A stretch of DNA of 14,386 bases, from assembly GCA_946481095.1 (NCBI GenBank), contig CAMLML010000100.1, positions 1-14,386 on the forward strand, written 5' to 3'. Source of the DNA: an uncultured Cellvibrio sp. Its GTDB lineage: Bacteria; Pseudomonadota; Gammaproteobacteria; Pseudomonadales; Cellvibrionaceae. Shown piece after piece: positions 1-12,113 of the stretch. Both the position numbers and the translations under genes were made by a program. The stretch's first letter is position 1. Every line of letters starts with the position of its first letter. The notes under the pieces are model-generated. The model ran no database searches. It was not told the origin of the DNA and saw nothing but the letters and a program-made list of their open reading frames with translations.

Positions 1-45
1 AATGAAGTATCCGGTGAGTAAGCTTATGATCCAATTGCTGATCGT
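1..45 (+). other. Upstream frame of the first propeller gene, interrupted by TAA
   Basis: In the reading frame of the following gene, this stretch reads NEVSGE, then a TAA stop at 19-21, then AYDPIADR running straight into the downstream protein. There is no ATG or GTG in that frame after the stop and no purine-rich ribosome binding site before the TTG at 46. The residues after the stop look like a natural continuation of the protein family, so the real protein probably extends upstream. The TAA is then a nonsense change, a sequencing or assembly error near an end, or the remnant of a frameshift. Frame 2 is also open here (ATG at 2 and 26) but closes at 56-58. Confidence 0.5.
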
Positions 46-2217
46 TTGCAATTATTGATTAATGATCAAGTCAGAATACAACGTGGTCCAATGTCTGGTG
101 TTTCCGGGCGAGCTATTCATGTTGGAACACCCTGGGGTATACATTATTCATTTGATCCACGATTACTTGCGATTACCAAAATTTGGCAAGGCGGCTTTCT
201 GGATATGAGTGGTGAATTTTTAAATCGAGGTGGTGGTGGTTTAAAAATGGGATATGAAAGTCGGGAAGTAAATACCGGGTCAAAAGGATATTTATTGGCA
301 CCACTGAATGAAAAAGGTGAAGCAATTGATTTTTCATTCAAAGAAGCCAAATTTGGTGATGTAGAAACTATTAAAAAATCCTTGTACAGCAGTGAAGATC
401 ACCTGCAAAAACTGAAAGCCGTTAATGCCCGATTCAAAGGTTATTCACGCGATTCACAGAATAAAAATGCTTTACCGGTATTTCGGTATTCAGTTGGAAA
501 AAATGAAATCAGCATTCAAACCAGTATTTTAAATAATGGACAAGTCAATATTGATATTGAAGGTAAATTATCAAAGCCACAGATTTTTTCAGTGAATTCC
601 GATCTTCTTAAATCCATACAAGTCACACATGGAAAAATAGAAAATGGTCAGTGGATTCTGCCTAAAGGAAAACTCAAAGCCAATTTAGCTGCCAGTATGA
701 CTCTGGCAGAAAATAGCTGGCGATCACCTTATTCAACATTTAATTACCAACAACAAGATCTTGAAGTTAAACAATCAACTGCCAATATGCCCGCTGGTTA
801 CAGTATCGAAAGTTATTATCCTCCGAAAGATAACTATGGTCGCGATCAATTGTTTGAAGCCCTGGGGCTTGCACAAGCGGATGATGACACGCTCATTATT
901 GGGACCCGAACCGCAGGTATTTGGCGAATTGAAAAAGGTCAGTGGAAATTATTTGCCGAAGGCACTTTCGATAGTTTGGGTTTACTGCTTGAAGATAAAA
1001 AAGGTTGGGTTGTGATTGCGGGTCAAAAAGCGGAACTGACCCGAATCAGAGATACCAACGGTGATGGTATTGCAGATAATTATGAAACCTTATTCGATGC
1101 GCACTCGTATCACGGAAATTACCACTCGTACATGCATGGCCCGGTACGTGGTGCTGACGGTGCTTATTATTTCAATATTAATCTTGCCGATGGTAACGAT
1201 GGTTCTACTTATAAAGCAGGCGGTGCCTATATGGGCAGTGCAGGTGGTTTTGCAGGATGGACAATTCGTGTTGAACCTGACACAGATTATTCATTCTGGG
1301 CAAATGGTTTACGCAGTCCCGCAAGTATAGGTGTTGGTCTCGATAAAAAAATCTGGTACGCCGATAATCAGGGAGAATATATGGGGACATCAAAATTATT
1401 TATTATTGAAAAAAATAAATTTTACGGTCACCCATCGGCATTGGTTGATTTACCCGGAATGACACCGGATTCAAAAGAAATACTCTGGGATAAAGTTAAA
1501 AGCACCAGAGAAGACGCTGTAGTTTTATTGCCACACAATCGCCTTGCCAATTCACCCGGCAATCCTGCGTGGGATACCACTCAGGGAAAATTTGGCCCCT
1601 TCAAAGATCAAATATTGATGGGCGATCAAACACAATCCAATTTATTTCGCATCACTACTGAAAAAGTCAATAAGCACATGCAAGGTGCAGTCATTCCATT
1701 TATTGATGGTTTGGAATCGGGTGTAATGCGTCCATTATTTTTACGTGATGGCAGTTTGTTGTTAGGTCAAACCGGTAGAGGTTGGCAGGCAAAAGGTGGA
1801 CATGTTGCAAGCTTGCAAAAAATTAAATGGGATGGCAAAACCGTTACACCGGCTATTTTAAATATGAAAGCAACCGCAACCGGTTTTAATGTGGAATTCA
1901 CCCGGGCTATAGCTAAAGAAATTTCGATAGAAGAATTGCAGCAAGCCATTAAACTCGAGTCCTGGGTATACCGCGATGCGCCTGATTACGGTTCGGATGA
2001 GTTGGGTTTAAAAGTGGAAAAAATAAAATCCATTTCCATCAACGAAGATGCCAGACATATTCGTATAGATCTGGATTCTCTCATCCAACCTGTTGTTCAT
2101 CCTGATCAGACTGCACGCATGTACCATTTACAAATCCAATCTAAAAAATGGTTTAATGATCTGGCACCGGAAACTTTGCAGGCTTATTACACATTGTATG
2201 AATTTGCAAAAAAGTAG
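46..2217 (+). CDS. Beta-propeller protein of the PVC-type haem-binding/membrane-bound dehydrogenase family, N-terminus missing or broken
   Basis: This is a 723-residue open frame starting at a TTG with no ribosome binding site, so the listed start is only formal. Related proteins in Planctomycetes/Verrucomicrobia and some proteobacteria combine a haem c domain with a domain of this N-terminal type and a six-bladed glucose/sorbosone-dehydrogenase-like propeller; they are thought to be periplasmic oxidoreductases. Residues 1-90 carry a conserved-looking block (RGPMSGVSGRAIHVGTP, GGFLDMSGEFLNRGGGG). The propeller spans roughly 255-600, with a calcium-loop motif at D336-D344 (DTNGDGIAD), a histidine cluster H356/H360/H364, and blade motifs near FWANGLRSP and YADNQGEY. 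A beta-rich tail (about 605-715) follows. I see no cysteine anywhere, hence no haem site, and no signal peptide; both would have to lie upstream. The family call is from motif recognition, and the substrate is unknown. Confidence 0.65.
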   Translation: MQLLINDQVRIQRGPMSGVSGRAIHVGTPWGIHYSFDPRLLAITKIWQGGFLDMSGEFLNRGGGGLKMGYESREVNTGSKGYLLAPLNEKGEAIDFSFKEAKFGDVETIKKSLYSSEDHLQKLKAVNARFKGYSRDSQNKNALPVFRYSVGKNEISIQTSILNNGQVNIDIEGKLSKPQIFSVNSDLLKSIQVTHGKIENGQWILPKGKLKANLAASMTLAENSWRSPYSTFNYQQQDLEVKQSTANMPAGYSIESYYPPKDNYGRDQLFEALGLAQADDDTLIIGTRTAGIWRIEKGQWKLFAEGTFDSLGLLLEDKKGWVVIAGQKAELTRIRDTNGDGIADNYETLFDAHSYHGNYHSYMHGPVRGADGAYYFNINLADGNDGSTYKAGGAYMGSAGGFAGWTIRVEPDTDYSFWANGLRSPASIGVGLDKKIWYADNQGEYMGTSKLFIIEKNKFYGHPSALVDLPGMTPDSKEILWDKVKSTREDAVVLLPHNRLANSPGNPAWDTTQGKFGPFKDQILMGDQTQSNLFRITTEKVNKHMQGAVIPFIDGLESGVMRPLFLRDGSLLLGQTGRGWQAKGGHVASLQKIKWDGKTVTPAILNMKATATGFNVEFTRAIAKEISIEELQQAIKLESWVYRDAPDYGSDELGLKVEKIKSISINEDARHIRIDLDSLIQPVVHPDQTARMYHLQIQSKKWFNDLAPETLQAYYTLYEFAKK

Positions 2218-2252
2218 GCAGCTGAAAAATCTGAAAGTGGGGTTTTATAAAT

Positions 2253-2282
2253 AAAAAAGAGACGCAATCGCGTCTCTTTTTT
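2253..2282. terminator. Bidirectional intrinsic terminator
   Basis: A perfect 13-bp inverted repeat (AAAAAAGAGACGC at 2253-2265 and GCGTCTCTTTTTT at 2270-2282) encloses a four-base loop AATC. The GC-rich core is flanked by an A-run on one side and a T-run on the other, so it can terminate transcription on both strands. It sits in the 79-bp gap between two convergent genes ending at 2217 (+) and 2297 (-), where such a shared terminator is expected. Confidence 0.93.
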
Positions 2283-2296
2283 ATTTTTGTGCTCGA

Positions 2297-3859
2297 TTAA
2301 TGTTTCCACCAATCTTTTGGCCACTTATTCATCTTGTGGGCAGTTTCCAATAGCCATACGAAGTTGTAGTCACGTGCATTGGTGCAAGTGCTTTCGTAGA
2401 CATTTTTCTTGTGATCCCATTTTTTGAAATGTTCTTTGCCATCTGTACACAATGGTGGCACTGTAGTGGTTAAATCAAATTCCCAAATTGCATCACCCAA
2501 ACCATTAGGTACTGCAGCTAAATTGGTTGAATCAGGATGTTGAACTGCCACGACAAATTTGGTGGGTTCAGCAGGATTAAAGATCATACCGGTTGCTTCA
2601 GAGCCATCAACCTGAATACTCATGAAATGATCGAGTGATTCAGCAACGCCGTCATTATTGGTGTCGCGTGCAAACCAGATATCACCACCAACATTGTCAC
2701 CATTGGGTGAATCTTCAATCACATAAATATTTCCCAATGCATCCTGAGCCAAATTATCAGGTGAATTTAATACGCCAGTAGTCGGTTGGAAGCCTTGATT
2801 TTTTGGAGTATTTTTTTCAGATAAATATTCGCGCACAATCACTTTATCTTTATTAATTACTTCAACTGAATAAACAGATTGTTCAGAAGTGGCGGTGAAA
2901 TAAAATACTTCGCGGCCATTGGCTAATTTACTGACTTCCATATCTTCTGGTCGGCCATATGGTGTTCCACCGGCTTCATCAGCAGAAATACGGCCACCCA
3001 TATTGGTGTTATTAAACGGGCTGGTTGCTGTCAATGGCGTTCCGGTTTTATCAGTTAATGGAATCCAGGTGCCTGCACCAATGCGCGGTTGATTCAAGTT
3101 TTCTGTTGCGTTCCAGTTACCCGTTACATTGCCTTTGAAATTATCGATTGCCAATACAAAGGTTTGACCCTTGGTATAATCACCGGCTTTGCTCATCACA
3201 AATTTATAAATAGAACCGGAATTAAACTCATCAATAAAATAAATTGTGTCTTTGTATTTATTGCTGAAGTTAACACCTTCATGGGCAACATTGGCGATGC
3301 TTTCCATTTCGCGATGTTGAATTTCTGCAACCGGCGCCAATGGATTTAAAATTTCAATAATGCGACCTTGGCCAGCCCATTCTTCACCTAACCACAGAGT
3401 TCCATTCGGTGTAAAACGTGCTGGGTCAAAAGCACCATAGTCATTCGCCCAGTTTCCGTTTAATCCTTGTTGGTCACCGGCAAAAATAATTTCATTTTTA
3501 TCAGTTACTGTATCGTAACGTGAAGCTCCAGCACCGAAAGGTGTTTCGTGCGGAATAAAAATATAACGACCGGTTGGATCATAAGCCAACATATCAAACA
3601 TGGAACCTGAAGTACCGGCATCAACACGAATAATCGATTGAGTAATGTCAGCTTCAACTTCGCGCATGCTAGTCAAATTTTTAGTCACTACACCGGCAGG
3701 GATTACCCAGGGATTATTTAATTCGTTAATGTGATTGGGAGAAGCAACACTGGCAGAGTGAGTTAAGGGATTAAAAAAAGTATCGGTGCCTGCAGTGGCG
3801 ACCTGAGTCAAACCAACCAATGCAATTGCAAGGCTTAATTTGCTGAAAGCGTGTTTCAT
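2297..3859 (-). CDS. Secreted PhoX/DUF839-like beta-propeller protein lacking the PhoX cysteine
   Basis: This 520-residue protein has a Sec signal peptide (about 1-23, cleavage after ATA) rather than the Tat leader usual in PhoX. PhoX enzymes are periplasmic Ca/Fe-dependent alkaline phosphatases with a DUF839 propeller. Matching blocks in order are WLGEEW (156-161), AHEGVNF (192-198), DEFNSGSIYKF (210-220), GRPEDMEV (302-309), SPDNLAQDALGNIYVIED (366-383), an acidic DTNNDG loop (399-404) and EATGMIFNP with AVQHP (421-442). Where PhoX has a Cys-Glu-Glu iron-ligand motif, this protein has Gly158-Glu-Glu. Its only mature cysteines, C471 and C492, lie in an extra basic, tryptophan-rich tail (about 470-520). 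Phosphatase activity is therefore uncertain. It starts at ATG with a GGAG ribosome binding site inside a 12-bp inverted repeat, and follows the dihaem gene 97 bp upstream on the same strand, so the two may be cotranscribed. Confidence 0.85.
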   Translation of the reverse strand: MKHAFSKLSLAIALVGLTQVATAGTDTFFNPLTHSASVASPNHINELNNPWVIPAGVVTKNLTSMREVEADITQSIIRVDAGTSGSMFDMLAYDPTGRYIFIPHETPFGAGASRYDTVTDKNEIIFAGDQQGLNGNWANDYGAFDPARFTPNGTLWLGEEWAGQGRIIEILNPLAPVAEIQHREMESIANVAHEGVNFSNKYKDTIYFIDEFNSGSIYKFVMSKAGDYTKGQTFVLAIDNFKGNVTGNWNATENLNQPRIGAGTWIPLTDKTGTPLTATSPFNNTNMGGRISADEAGGTPYGRPEDMEVSKLANGREVFYFTATSEQSVYSVEVINKDKVIVREYLSEKNTPKNQGFQPTTGVLNSPDNLAQDALGNIYVIEDSPNGDNVGGDIWFARDTNNDGVAESLDHFMSIQVDGSEATGMIFNPAEPTKFVVAVQHPDSTNLAAVPNGLGDAIWEFDLTTTVPPLCTDGKEHFKKWDHKKNVYESTCTNARDYNFVWLLETAHKMNKWPKDWWKH

Positions 3860-3861
3860 GA

Positions 3862-3914
3862 AATTCTCCGGAGATTGTTATCGATAATGTCGAACCCTGA
3901 GGCTCCGGAGAATT
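3862..3914 (-). promoter_or_regulatory. 12-bp inverted repeat covering the ribosome binding site of the PhoX-like gene
   Basis: AATTCTCCGGAG at 3862-3873 and its exact reverse complement CTCCGGAGAATT at 3903-3914 are separated by 29 bases. In the leftward transcript the second arm contains the GGAG that serves as ribosome binding site, ending two bases before the ATG. Pairing of the arms would hide that site, suggesting control of translation. Each arm also contains the 8-bp palindrome CTCCGGAG, so protein binding to DNA is an alternative. There is no T-run after the stem, so it is not a classical terminator. The repeat is seen directly; its function is inferred. Confidence 0.6.
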
Positions 3915-3956
3915 GTGCTAACCAAGTGTGACTATATGATTAAAGATTTTTGACGT

Positions 3957-5633
3957 TTATTTGACGTTTTTGATGTCAGCCAGTTGTTTAACCACTTTTT
4001 TGTCGGCATCTTTCTGCCATTGCAAACGAATATCCCATTGATAAAAAGAGGAGGGGGGTAATACGGGAGCTGTTTCGTTATCAACTTTTTCATACACATT
4101 TTTAGGTGCTGTGACTCGTGCATCACGCCCATAAATGTAAGATTGTTCCATCACAATCGTTTTATAGGCTTTATTTAATTCCAGCGCGCGTTCACGGCTG
4201 GGTGTAATTAATTCATAAAGTGATTTGACTGATCGTACAGCTTCATGTTTTACCTGACCTTGTTGATCAAACCATTTCGTCAACATTTCTTCATTACTAC
4301 GAAATTCATCACCGCCGCCGACGCGTTCAAAATAAGTTAAAAACTCACCTTGCTTTTCACCATAAGTCGGCACATCTTGTTGCTGATGCAAATCGATATA
4401 ACCCCAACCTTTGGCGCCATCTATTTTGCGAGCAAAACTAAACGTTTTATCAATTGTTGAACCCACTGTATTGTGGCAACCCATGCAGAAGAAATTTTCT
4501 TCAAAGGTGTTGCCTCGCAAACGGCCATGCGGATCTTCAATAAAACCACTGACAGACCATCCGGTGCCATTATCCAAACCGTGGTCACCAATAAGATGAT
4601 AGCCGGGTAGATTACCTGCTTCTTTTTCAAATCCTTCCAGTTCATATTTTCGTGCATAAACCGATTTTGGATAAGCTTTCCATTTACGCATATAGCGCAC
4701 TTCTTTCATACGATTGGATGGAACAATCAAGCCTTTTTTATCAAATCCCAAATAGCGAACTGTGTGTAAAAATTCAGTGCCTTTTGGATAAAGGTGAGTA
4801 TCAATAAATTCTTTATGCGCAGCACCTACATACTGATCTACTTTTTTAATTTGTTGTATTTTTGACAGTATTCCATCCAGATTAAGATCCTGGTCAATTT
4901 TCTTTTCGTTGATGGGTAAGCTGCCAATTTCACCAAATCCTTTTATATTGGCTTCCAGTATGGCGAGGTTTGCACGATAAACATCTTGTGAATATTTGCC
5001 TTGAGAGTTTTGCTGATAGATTTTCGGCAAACGAATCATCACATCATCAGTGCTGCCATTGGTTGGCCAGAAGGTACTGGGAAAAGGTTTGTAATTAAAC
5101 GCTACCCAACCGGATTTGTCTTTGGCAAATCCATATTGATCAAAGGCTTTTTTACCTTGCGTTAAATTTTTCAAATCGGGTATCCAACCTTTAAAATCTG
5201 CCTGCTGCAAACGCCCGGGTAATTCAGTGTAATTATCCTGATTAATCCAATCCAGAATCGCTTTGTCAGAAATGGCGGCAACCGCTTGTGTTCTATCCTG
5301 AAATAAATTTTTCCAATGATTGGTCATACCTTGATCACTAAAACTGTACGCAATTTGCAAATCACCATCATTCATAGTGTTCTCGCGTCCTGCACGATAG
5401 TTTTGATGACAGACATAACAAGGGTTATTGATACCCTTGGTTTGCGTGTAACACTGCGGTGGAATTACACCTTCACGGTTATAAACCCAATTCACTGGAT
5501 GAGTATCGGGTTGCGGTGGTAAAACATGAGTATTCTTTAATAAGAGTAATCGTTGTTGTTCATGAGGTGATATTTCTTCAGATTGCACAACAATAGAAAC
5601 GCCCAACAACATTAAAACAATAATACGTAACAT
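3957..5633 (-). CDS. Periplasmic dihaem c-type cytochrome of unknown family
   Basis: This 558-residue protein starts at ATG with a strong GGAGG ribosome binding site six bases upstream. A short signal peptide (about 1-18, hydrophobic LRIIVLMLLGVSIVV) directs it to the periplasm. Two haem c attachment motifs are visible: CYVCH at 72-76 and CMGCH at 383-387, more than 300 residues apart, which differs from the closer spacing in MauG/cytochrome c peroxidases. An additional cysteine, C61, precedes the first motif. Between the haems lie aromatic and charged segments such as GWVAFNYKPFPSTFWPTNGSTDD (about 175-197), which I cannot assign to a named family. The C-terminal 100 residues are helical and charged. 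It is transcribed just upstream of the PhoX-like propeller gene and may transfer electrons for that protein or for the propeller protein of the neighbouring rightward gene. That partnership is inferred from position only. Confidence 0.82.
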   Translation of the reverse strand: MLRIIVLMLLGVSIVVQSEEISPHEQQRLLLLKNTHVLPPQPDTHPVNWVYNREGVIPPQCYTQTKGINNPCYVCHQNYRAGRENTMNDGDLQIAYSFSDQGMTNHWKNLFQDRTQAVAAISDKAILDWINQDNYTELPGRLQQADFKGWIPDLKNLTQGKKAFDQYGFAKDKSGWVAFNYKPFPSTFWPTNGSTDDVMIRLPKIYQQNSQGKYSQDVYRANLAILEANIKGFGEIGSLPINEKKIDQDLNLDGILSKIQQIKKVDQYVGAAHKEFIDTHLYPKGTEFLHTVRYLGFDKKGLIVPSNRMKEVRYMRKWKAYPKSVYARKYELEGFEKEAGNLPGYHLIGDHGLDNGTGWSVSGFIEDPHGRLRGNTFEENFFCMGCHNTVGSTIDKTFSFARKIDGAKGWGYIDLHQQQDVPTYGEKQGEFLTYFERVGGGDEFRSNEEMLTKWFDQQGQVKHEAVRSVKSLYELITPSRERALELNKAYKTIVMEQSYIYGRDARVTAPKNVYEKVDNETAPVLPPSSFYQWDIRLQWQKDADKKVVKQLADIKNVK

Positions 5634-5780
5634 ATCTGGCCTCCAAAATTGCCTGAAGGCTAACCGCGGGATATGAATTATTTATGACACAGGTTTGTTT
5701 ATTGACTCCCATATTGATAAAAATCAGGCTAGACTTGCGTCTGTTGATTGATATCAAAGGTTCCAGGCAGGACTCTTATT
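5634..5780. promoter_or_regulatory. Divergent intergenic region between the dihaem gene and the czc operon
   Basis: This 147-bp gap must hold the start signals for the leftward dihaem gene and the rightward czc operon. I see a TTGACT at 5702-5707 and a perfect 10-bp palindrome TTGATATCAA at 5748-5757, but no -10 hexamer at a standard 16-18-bp spacing from the TTGACT, so I do not define a promoter. The palindrome could be an operator but is short enough to be chance. AGGCAGGA at 5765-5772 is the ribosome binding site of the next gene. Confidence 0.45.
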
Positions 5781-6161
5781 TTGAACAATAATGTGCCTAA
5801 ATCTGTTTATTGGATTTTATTGACCTTCTGGCTTTTAGTCAGTTGTGTCAGTATGCGTGCGCATGTGTGTTTTGATGGCCAGGAGCCACCATTGTCTATT
5901 CATTTGCAAATGGTGGATAGTCATGATCACCATCCACAAGAAGTGCATGACGATCAGGATATTGAATTACAGCAGTGGGTGATTACCAAAATTAATAAAC
6001 TGGATTTTGTTCTGCCATTATTGGTTGCTGTTGTATTGTTATTGATTTTAATTGCTGCGTTTAAACCCTTCTTTATTTATTCCAACTTTTATCTTCAATC
6101 CAGAACAGGTTTACGACCTGCAGTTAGAGCTCCTCCGGTTTTTCCGCTTAATAATTTTTAG
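5781..6161 (+). CDS. Small His-rich membrane protein at the head of the czc operon (CzcI-like)
   Basis: I place the start at TTG 5781 because AGGCAGGA lies eight bases before it; this gives 126 residues. A longer frame opens at a TTG at 5748 but lacks such a site. The protein has an N-terminal hydrophobic stretch (about 8-24) followed by a lipobox-like LVSC ending at C22, so it could be a lipoprotein or a cleaved or anchored protein. A short metal-binding-looking segment follows (H28, C30, H41, then HDHH at 48-51, H56, DD at 57-58). A second membrane helix spans about 74-98, with a basic proline-rich tail (RTGLRPAVRAPP). Small histidine-containing proteins of this kind (CzcI and relatives) precede czcCBA genes and are thought to tune metal induction or buffer periplasmic metal. 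The assignment rests on context and composition more than on sequence match. Confidence 0.65.
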   Translation: MNNNVPKSVYWILLTFWLLVSCVSMRAHVCFDGQEPPLSIHLQMVDSHDHHPQEVHDDQDIELQQWVITKINKLDFVLPLLVAVVLLLILIAAFKPFFIYSNFYLQSRTGLRPAVRAPPVFPLNNF

Positions 6162-6163
6162 TG

Positions 6164-6317
6164 GCCCTCACCCTAACCCTCTCCCGGAGGGAGAGGGGAC
6201 GACTCCCTATTTAACTTGATGCGAAGTTATTTATTCCCTCTCCCTCAGGGGCGACTGCATGGATGCAGGAGATAGAGCAACCATGGAGCTGTTGTCGAGA
6301 GGGCTAGGGGTGAGGGC
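6164..6317. repeat. 154-bp palindromic repeat element (MITE/REP-like) between czcI-like gene and czcC
   Basis: The element has imperfect 20-21-bp terminal inverted repeats: GCCCTCACCCTAACCCTCTC at 6164-6183, and an end at 6297-6317 whose complement reads GCCCTCACCCCTAGCCCTCTC. Inside are a 9-bp stem (CCCTCTCCC at 6177-6185 with GGGAGAGGG at 6189-6197, loop GGA), another CCCTCTCCC at 6236-6244, and TGCAT-GG-ATGCA at 6256-6267. It begins two bases after the stop codon of the czcI-like gene. This GC-rich composition stands out from the AT-rich surroundings and resembles dispersed CCCTCACCC/CTCTCCC repeats common between genes in gammaproteobacteria. It has no coding capacity, so any movement would depend on a transposase elsewhere. 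As RNA it would form a strong hairpin inside the operon. Confidence 0.8.
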
Positions 6318-6347
6318 AGTGTTTTTTATTAATGCCGGAGGAAAATA

Positions 6348-7607
6348 ATGTTTCCTAACTTAAAAACTATTTTTGTTGTAACAGGATTTTTATCGATTTC
6401 GATGACTGTCCTGGCTGAATCGATTTCTGAACCCATTAGTTTGCATGATGCCATTCGTTCAACCTTAAATAAAAATCCTTCATTGCAAGCTTATCAATTT
6501 AAATATCAAGCCTTGGCTGGTGAAAAAGTAACAGCCGCATTAAAACCCCAATGGGAAATTTCCGGTGCAATAGAAAATATTGCGGGTACCGGAGAATTTT
6601 CCGGTGTGGATGCCAGTGAAACTACTTTGTCCTTATCTTCTGTTATTGAATTGGGCAATCCGCGTGAAGCGCGTTCGCAATTGATGACTGCGCGTCAGTC
6701 TGCCTTGATGTCATCGGAAAGAGTGATTATTGCCAATTTGCTTACAGAGGTAACACAGCAATTTATTCTGGTGTTGGCTGCACAGGAAAGAGTGAAACTG
6801 CAGGAAAAGTTTTATCAGATAGCTACAGAAAATTTGCAGTTAATTCAAGGTTTGATTCAAGCGGGGCGATTGTCTGATGCTGAATTATTGCGAGCCAAAG
6901 CATCCCAAGCGATGGTTGCTATCGAATTAAATAAATCAAAAACGCTATTGAATAGTGAAAAAATACGGTTGGGTTTTTATTGGGGAGACACAAGCCCCGG
7001 ATTTTCACATGTCAATGCAGATTTGTTTCAATTTTTACCATCCAGACCATTGAATGACTGGATGATGAAATTGGATAAAAACCCCGATATTGATTTATTA
7101 AATCAGGATCTTGCCGTCAAAACAGCTGAAATAAAACAACTCCGTGCAGATGGGCATACTGATCTCCAATGGAATGCCGGCATCCGTCAATTTCAATCGA
7201 CGGATGATACCGCTATGGTTATTGGTGTCAGTGTTCCTTTGGGGCAAAAAGGGCGATCATCCGGTGCAATTAATACGGCAATTGCCAATCAATCCCTCTC
7301 TGAGCAAGAGCGCGATGCTGTACACCTAAAGGCAGCAGCAGAACTCGGCAGTATTTACGCCGAATATCAAACAGCATTGAATCAAGTCGAATTATTACGA
7401 CAAGAAGTGTTGCCGCAACTTGAACAAGCTATGTTTAAAACAACCAAAGCCTTTTCGCAGGGTCGATACAGCTATCTGGAATTTAATTTAGCGCAGAAAC
7501 AATTGTTGGAAACGAAAAATCTATTGGTTGATGCCGCAACAGAAGCACATCTATTACATGCCCGCCTTGAAAGGCTAACGGCCAACTCCTATTTGAAGGA
7601 AGACTAA
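6348..7607 (+). CDS. czcC: CzcC-like outer-membrane efflux channel (TolC/OEP family)
   Basis: This 419-residue protein has a Sec signal peptide (about 1-23, cleavage after VLA). It is the outer-membrane exit duct that joins CzcB and CzcA to expel metal cations across both membranes. The family pattern is clear: an N-terminal helical region from residue 30 with HDAIRSTLNKNPSLQAYQFK, then the LSLSSVIELGNPREAR block typical of CzcC/CusC-type outer-membrane efflux proteins, and a second repeat ending in a long helix with FSQGRYSYLEFNLAQKQLLE. No lipobox is present. The ATG start has GGAGG six bases upstream (6337-6341). Its stop lies two bases before the czcB start, so the two are translationally coupled. 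The 154-bp repeat element separates it from the small gene upstream and may influence its expression. Confidence 0.92.
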   Translation: MFPNLKTIFVVTGFLSISMTVLAESISEPISLHDAIRSTLNKNPSLQAYQFKYQALAGEKVTAALKPQWEISGAIENIAGTGEFSGVDASETTLSLSSVIELGNPREARSQLMTARQSALMSSERVIIANLLTEVTQQFILVLAAQERVKLQEKFYQIATENLQLIQGLIQAGRLSDAELLRAKASQAMVAIELNKSKTLLNSEKIRLGFYWGDTSPGFSHVNADLFQFLPSRPLNDWMMKLDKNPDIDLLNQDLAVKTAEIKQLRADGHTDLQWNAGIRQFQSTDDTAMVIGVSVPLGQKGRSSGAINTAIANQSLSEQERDAVHLKAAAELGSIYAEYQTALNQVELLRQEVLPQLEQAMFKTTKAFSQGRYSYLEFNLAQKQLLETKNLLVDAATEAHLLHARLERLTANSYLKED

Positions 7608-7609
7608 TC

Positions 7610-12069
<4,460 letters not shown>

Positions 12070-12113
12070 ATTCTGTTTATAAAAAAACCTAAAGAGAGAT
12101 AAAAATTATAGCC

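Noticed and set aside
3944..3974. Direct repeat of TTTGACGTTT-like units at the end of the dihaem gene
   Set aside because: Only two short AT-rich units, partly within the coding end; too little to call a regulatory or mobile repeat.
5702..5735. TTGACT at 5702 with TAGACT at 5730 as a czc promoter
   Set aside because: The spacer would be 22 bp, too long for a sigma-70 promoter and also longer than the 19-20 bp of MerR-type promoters, and no operator dyad lies between the two.
5748..5757. Perfect palindrome TTGATATCAA as a regulator operator
   Set aside because: Ten bases is short, the AT-rich background makes it likely by chance, and no second copy was seen nearby.
6164..6317. Palindromic element read as a plain intrinsic terminator after the czcI-like gene
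   Set aside because: The stems are not followed by a T-run at the right place, and the terminal inverted repeats fit a dispersed repeat element better.
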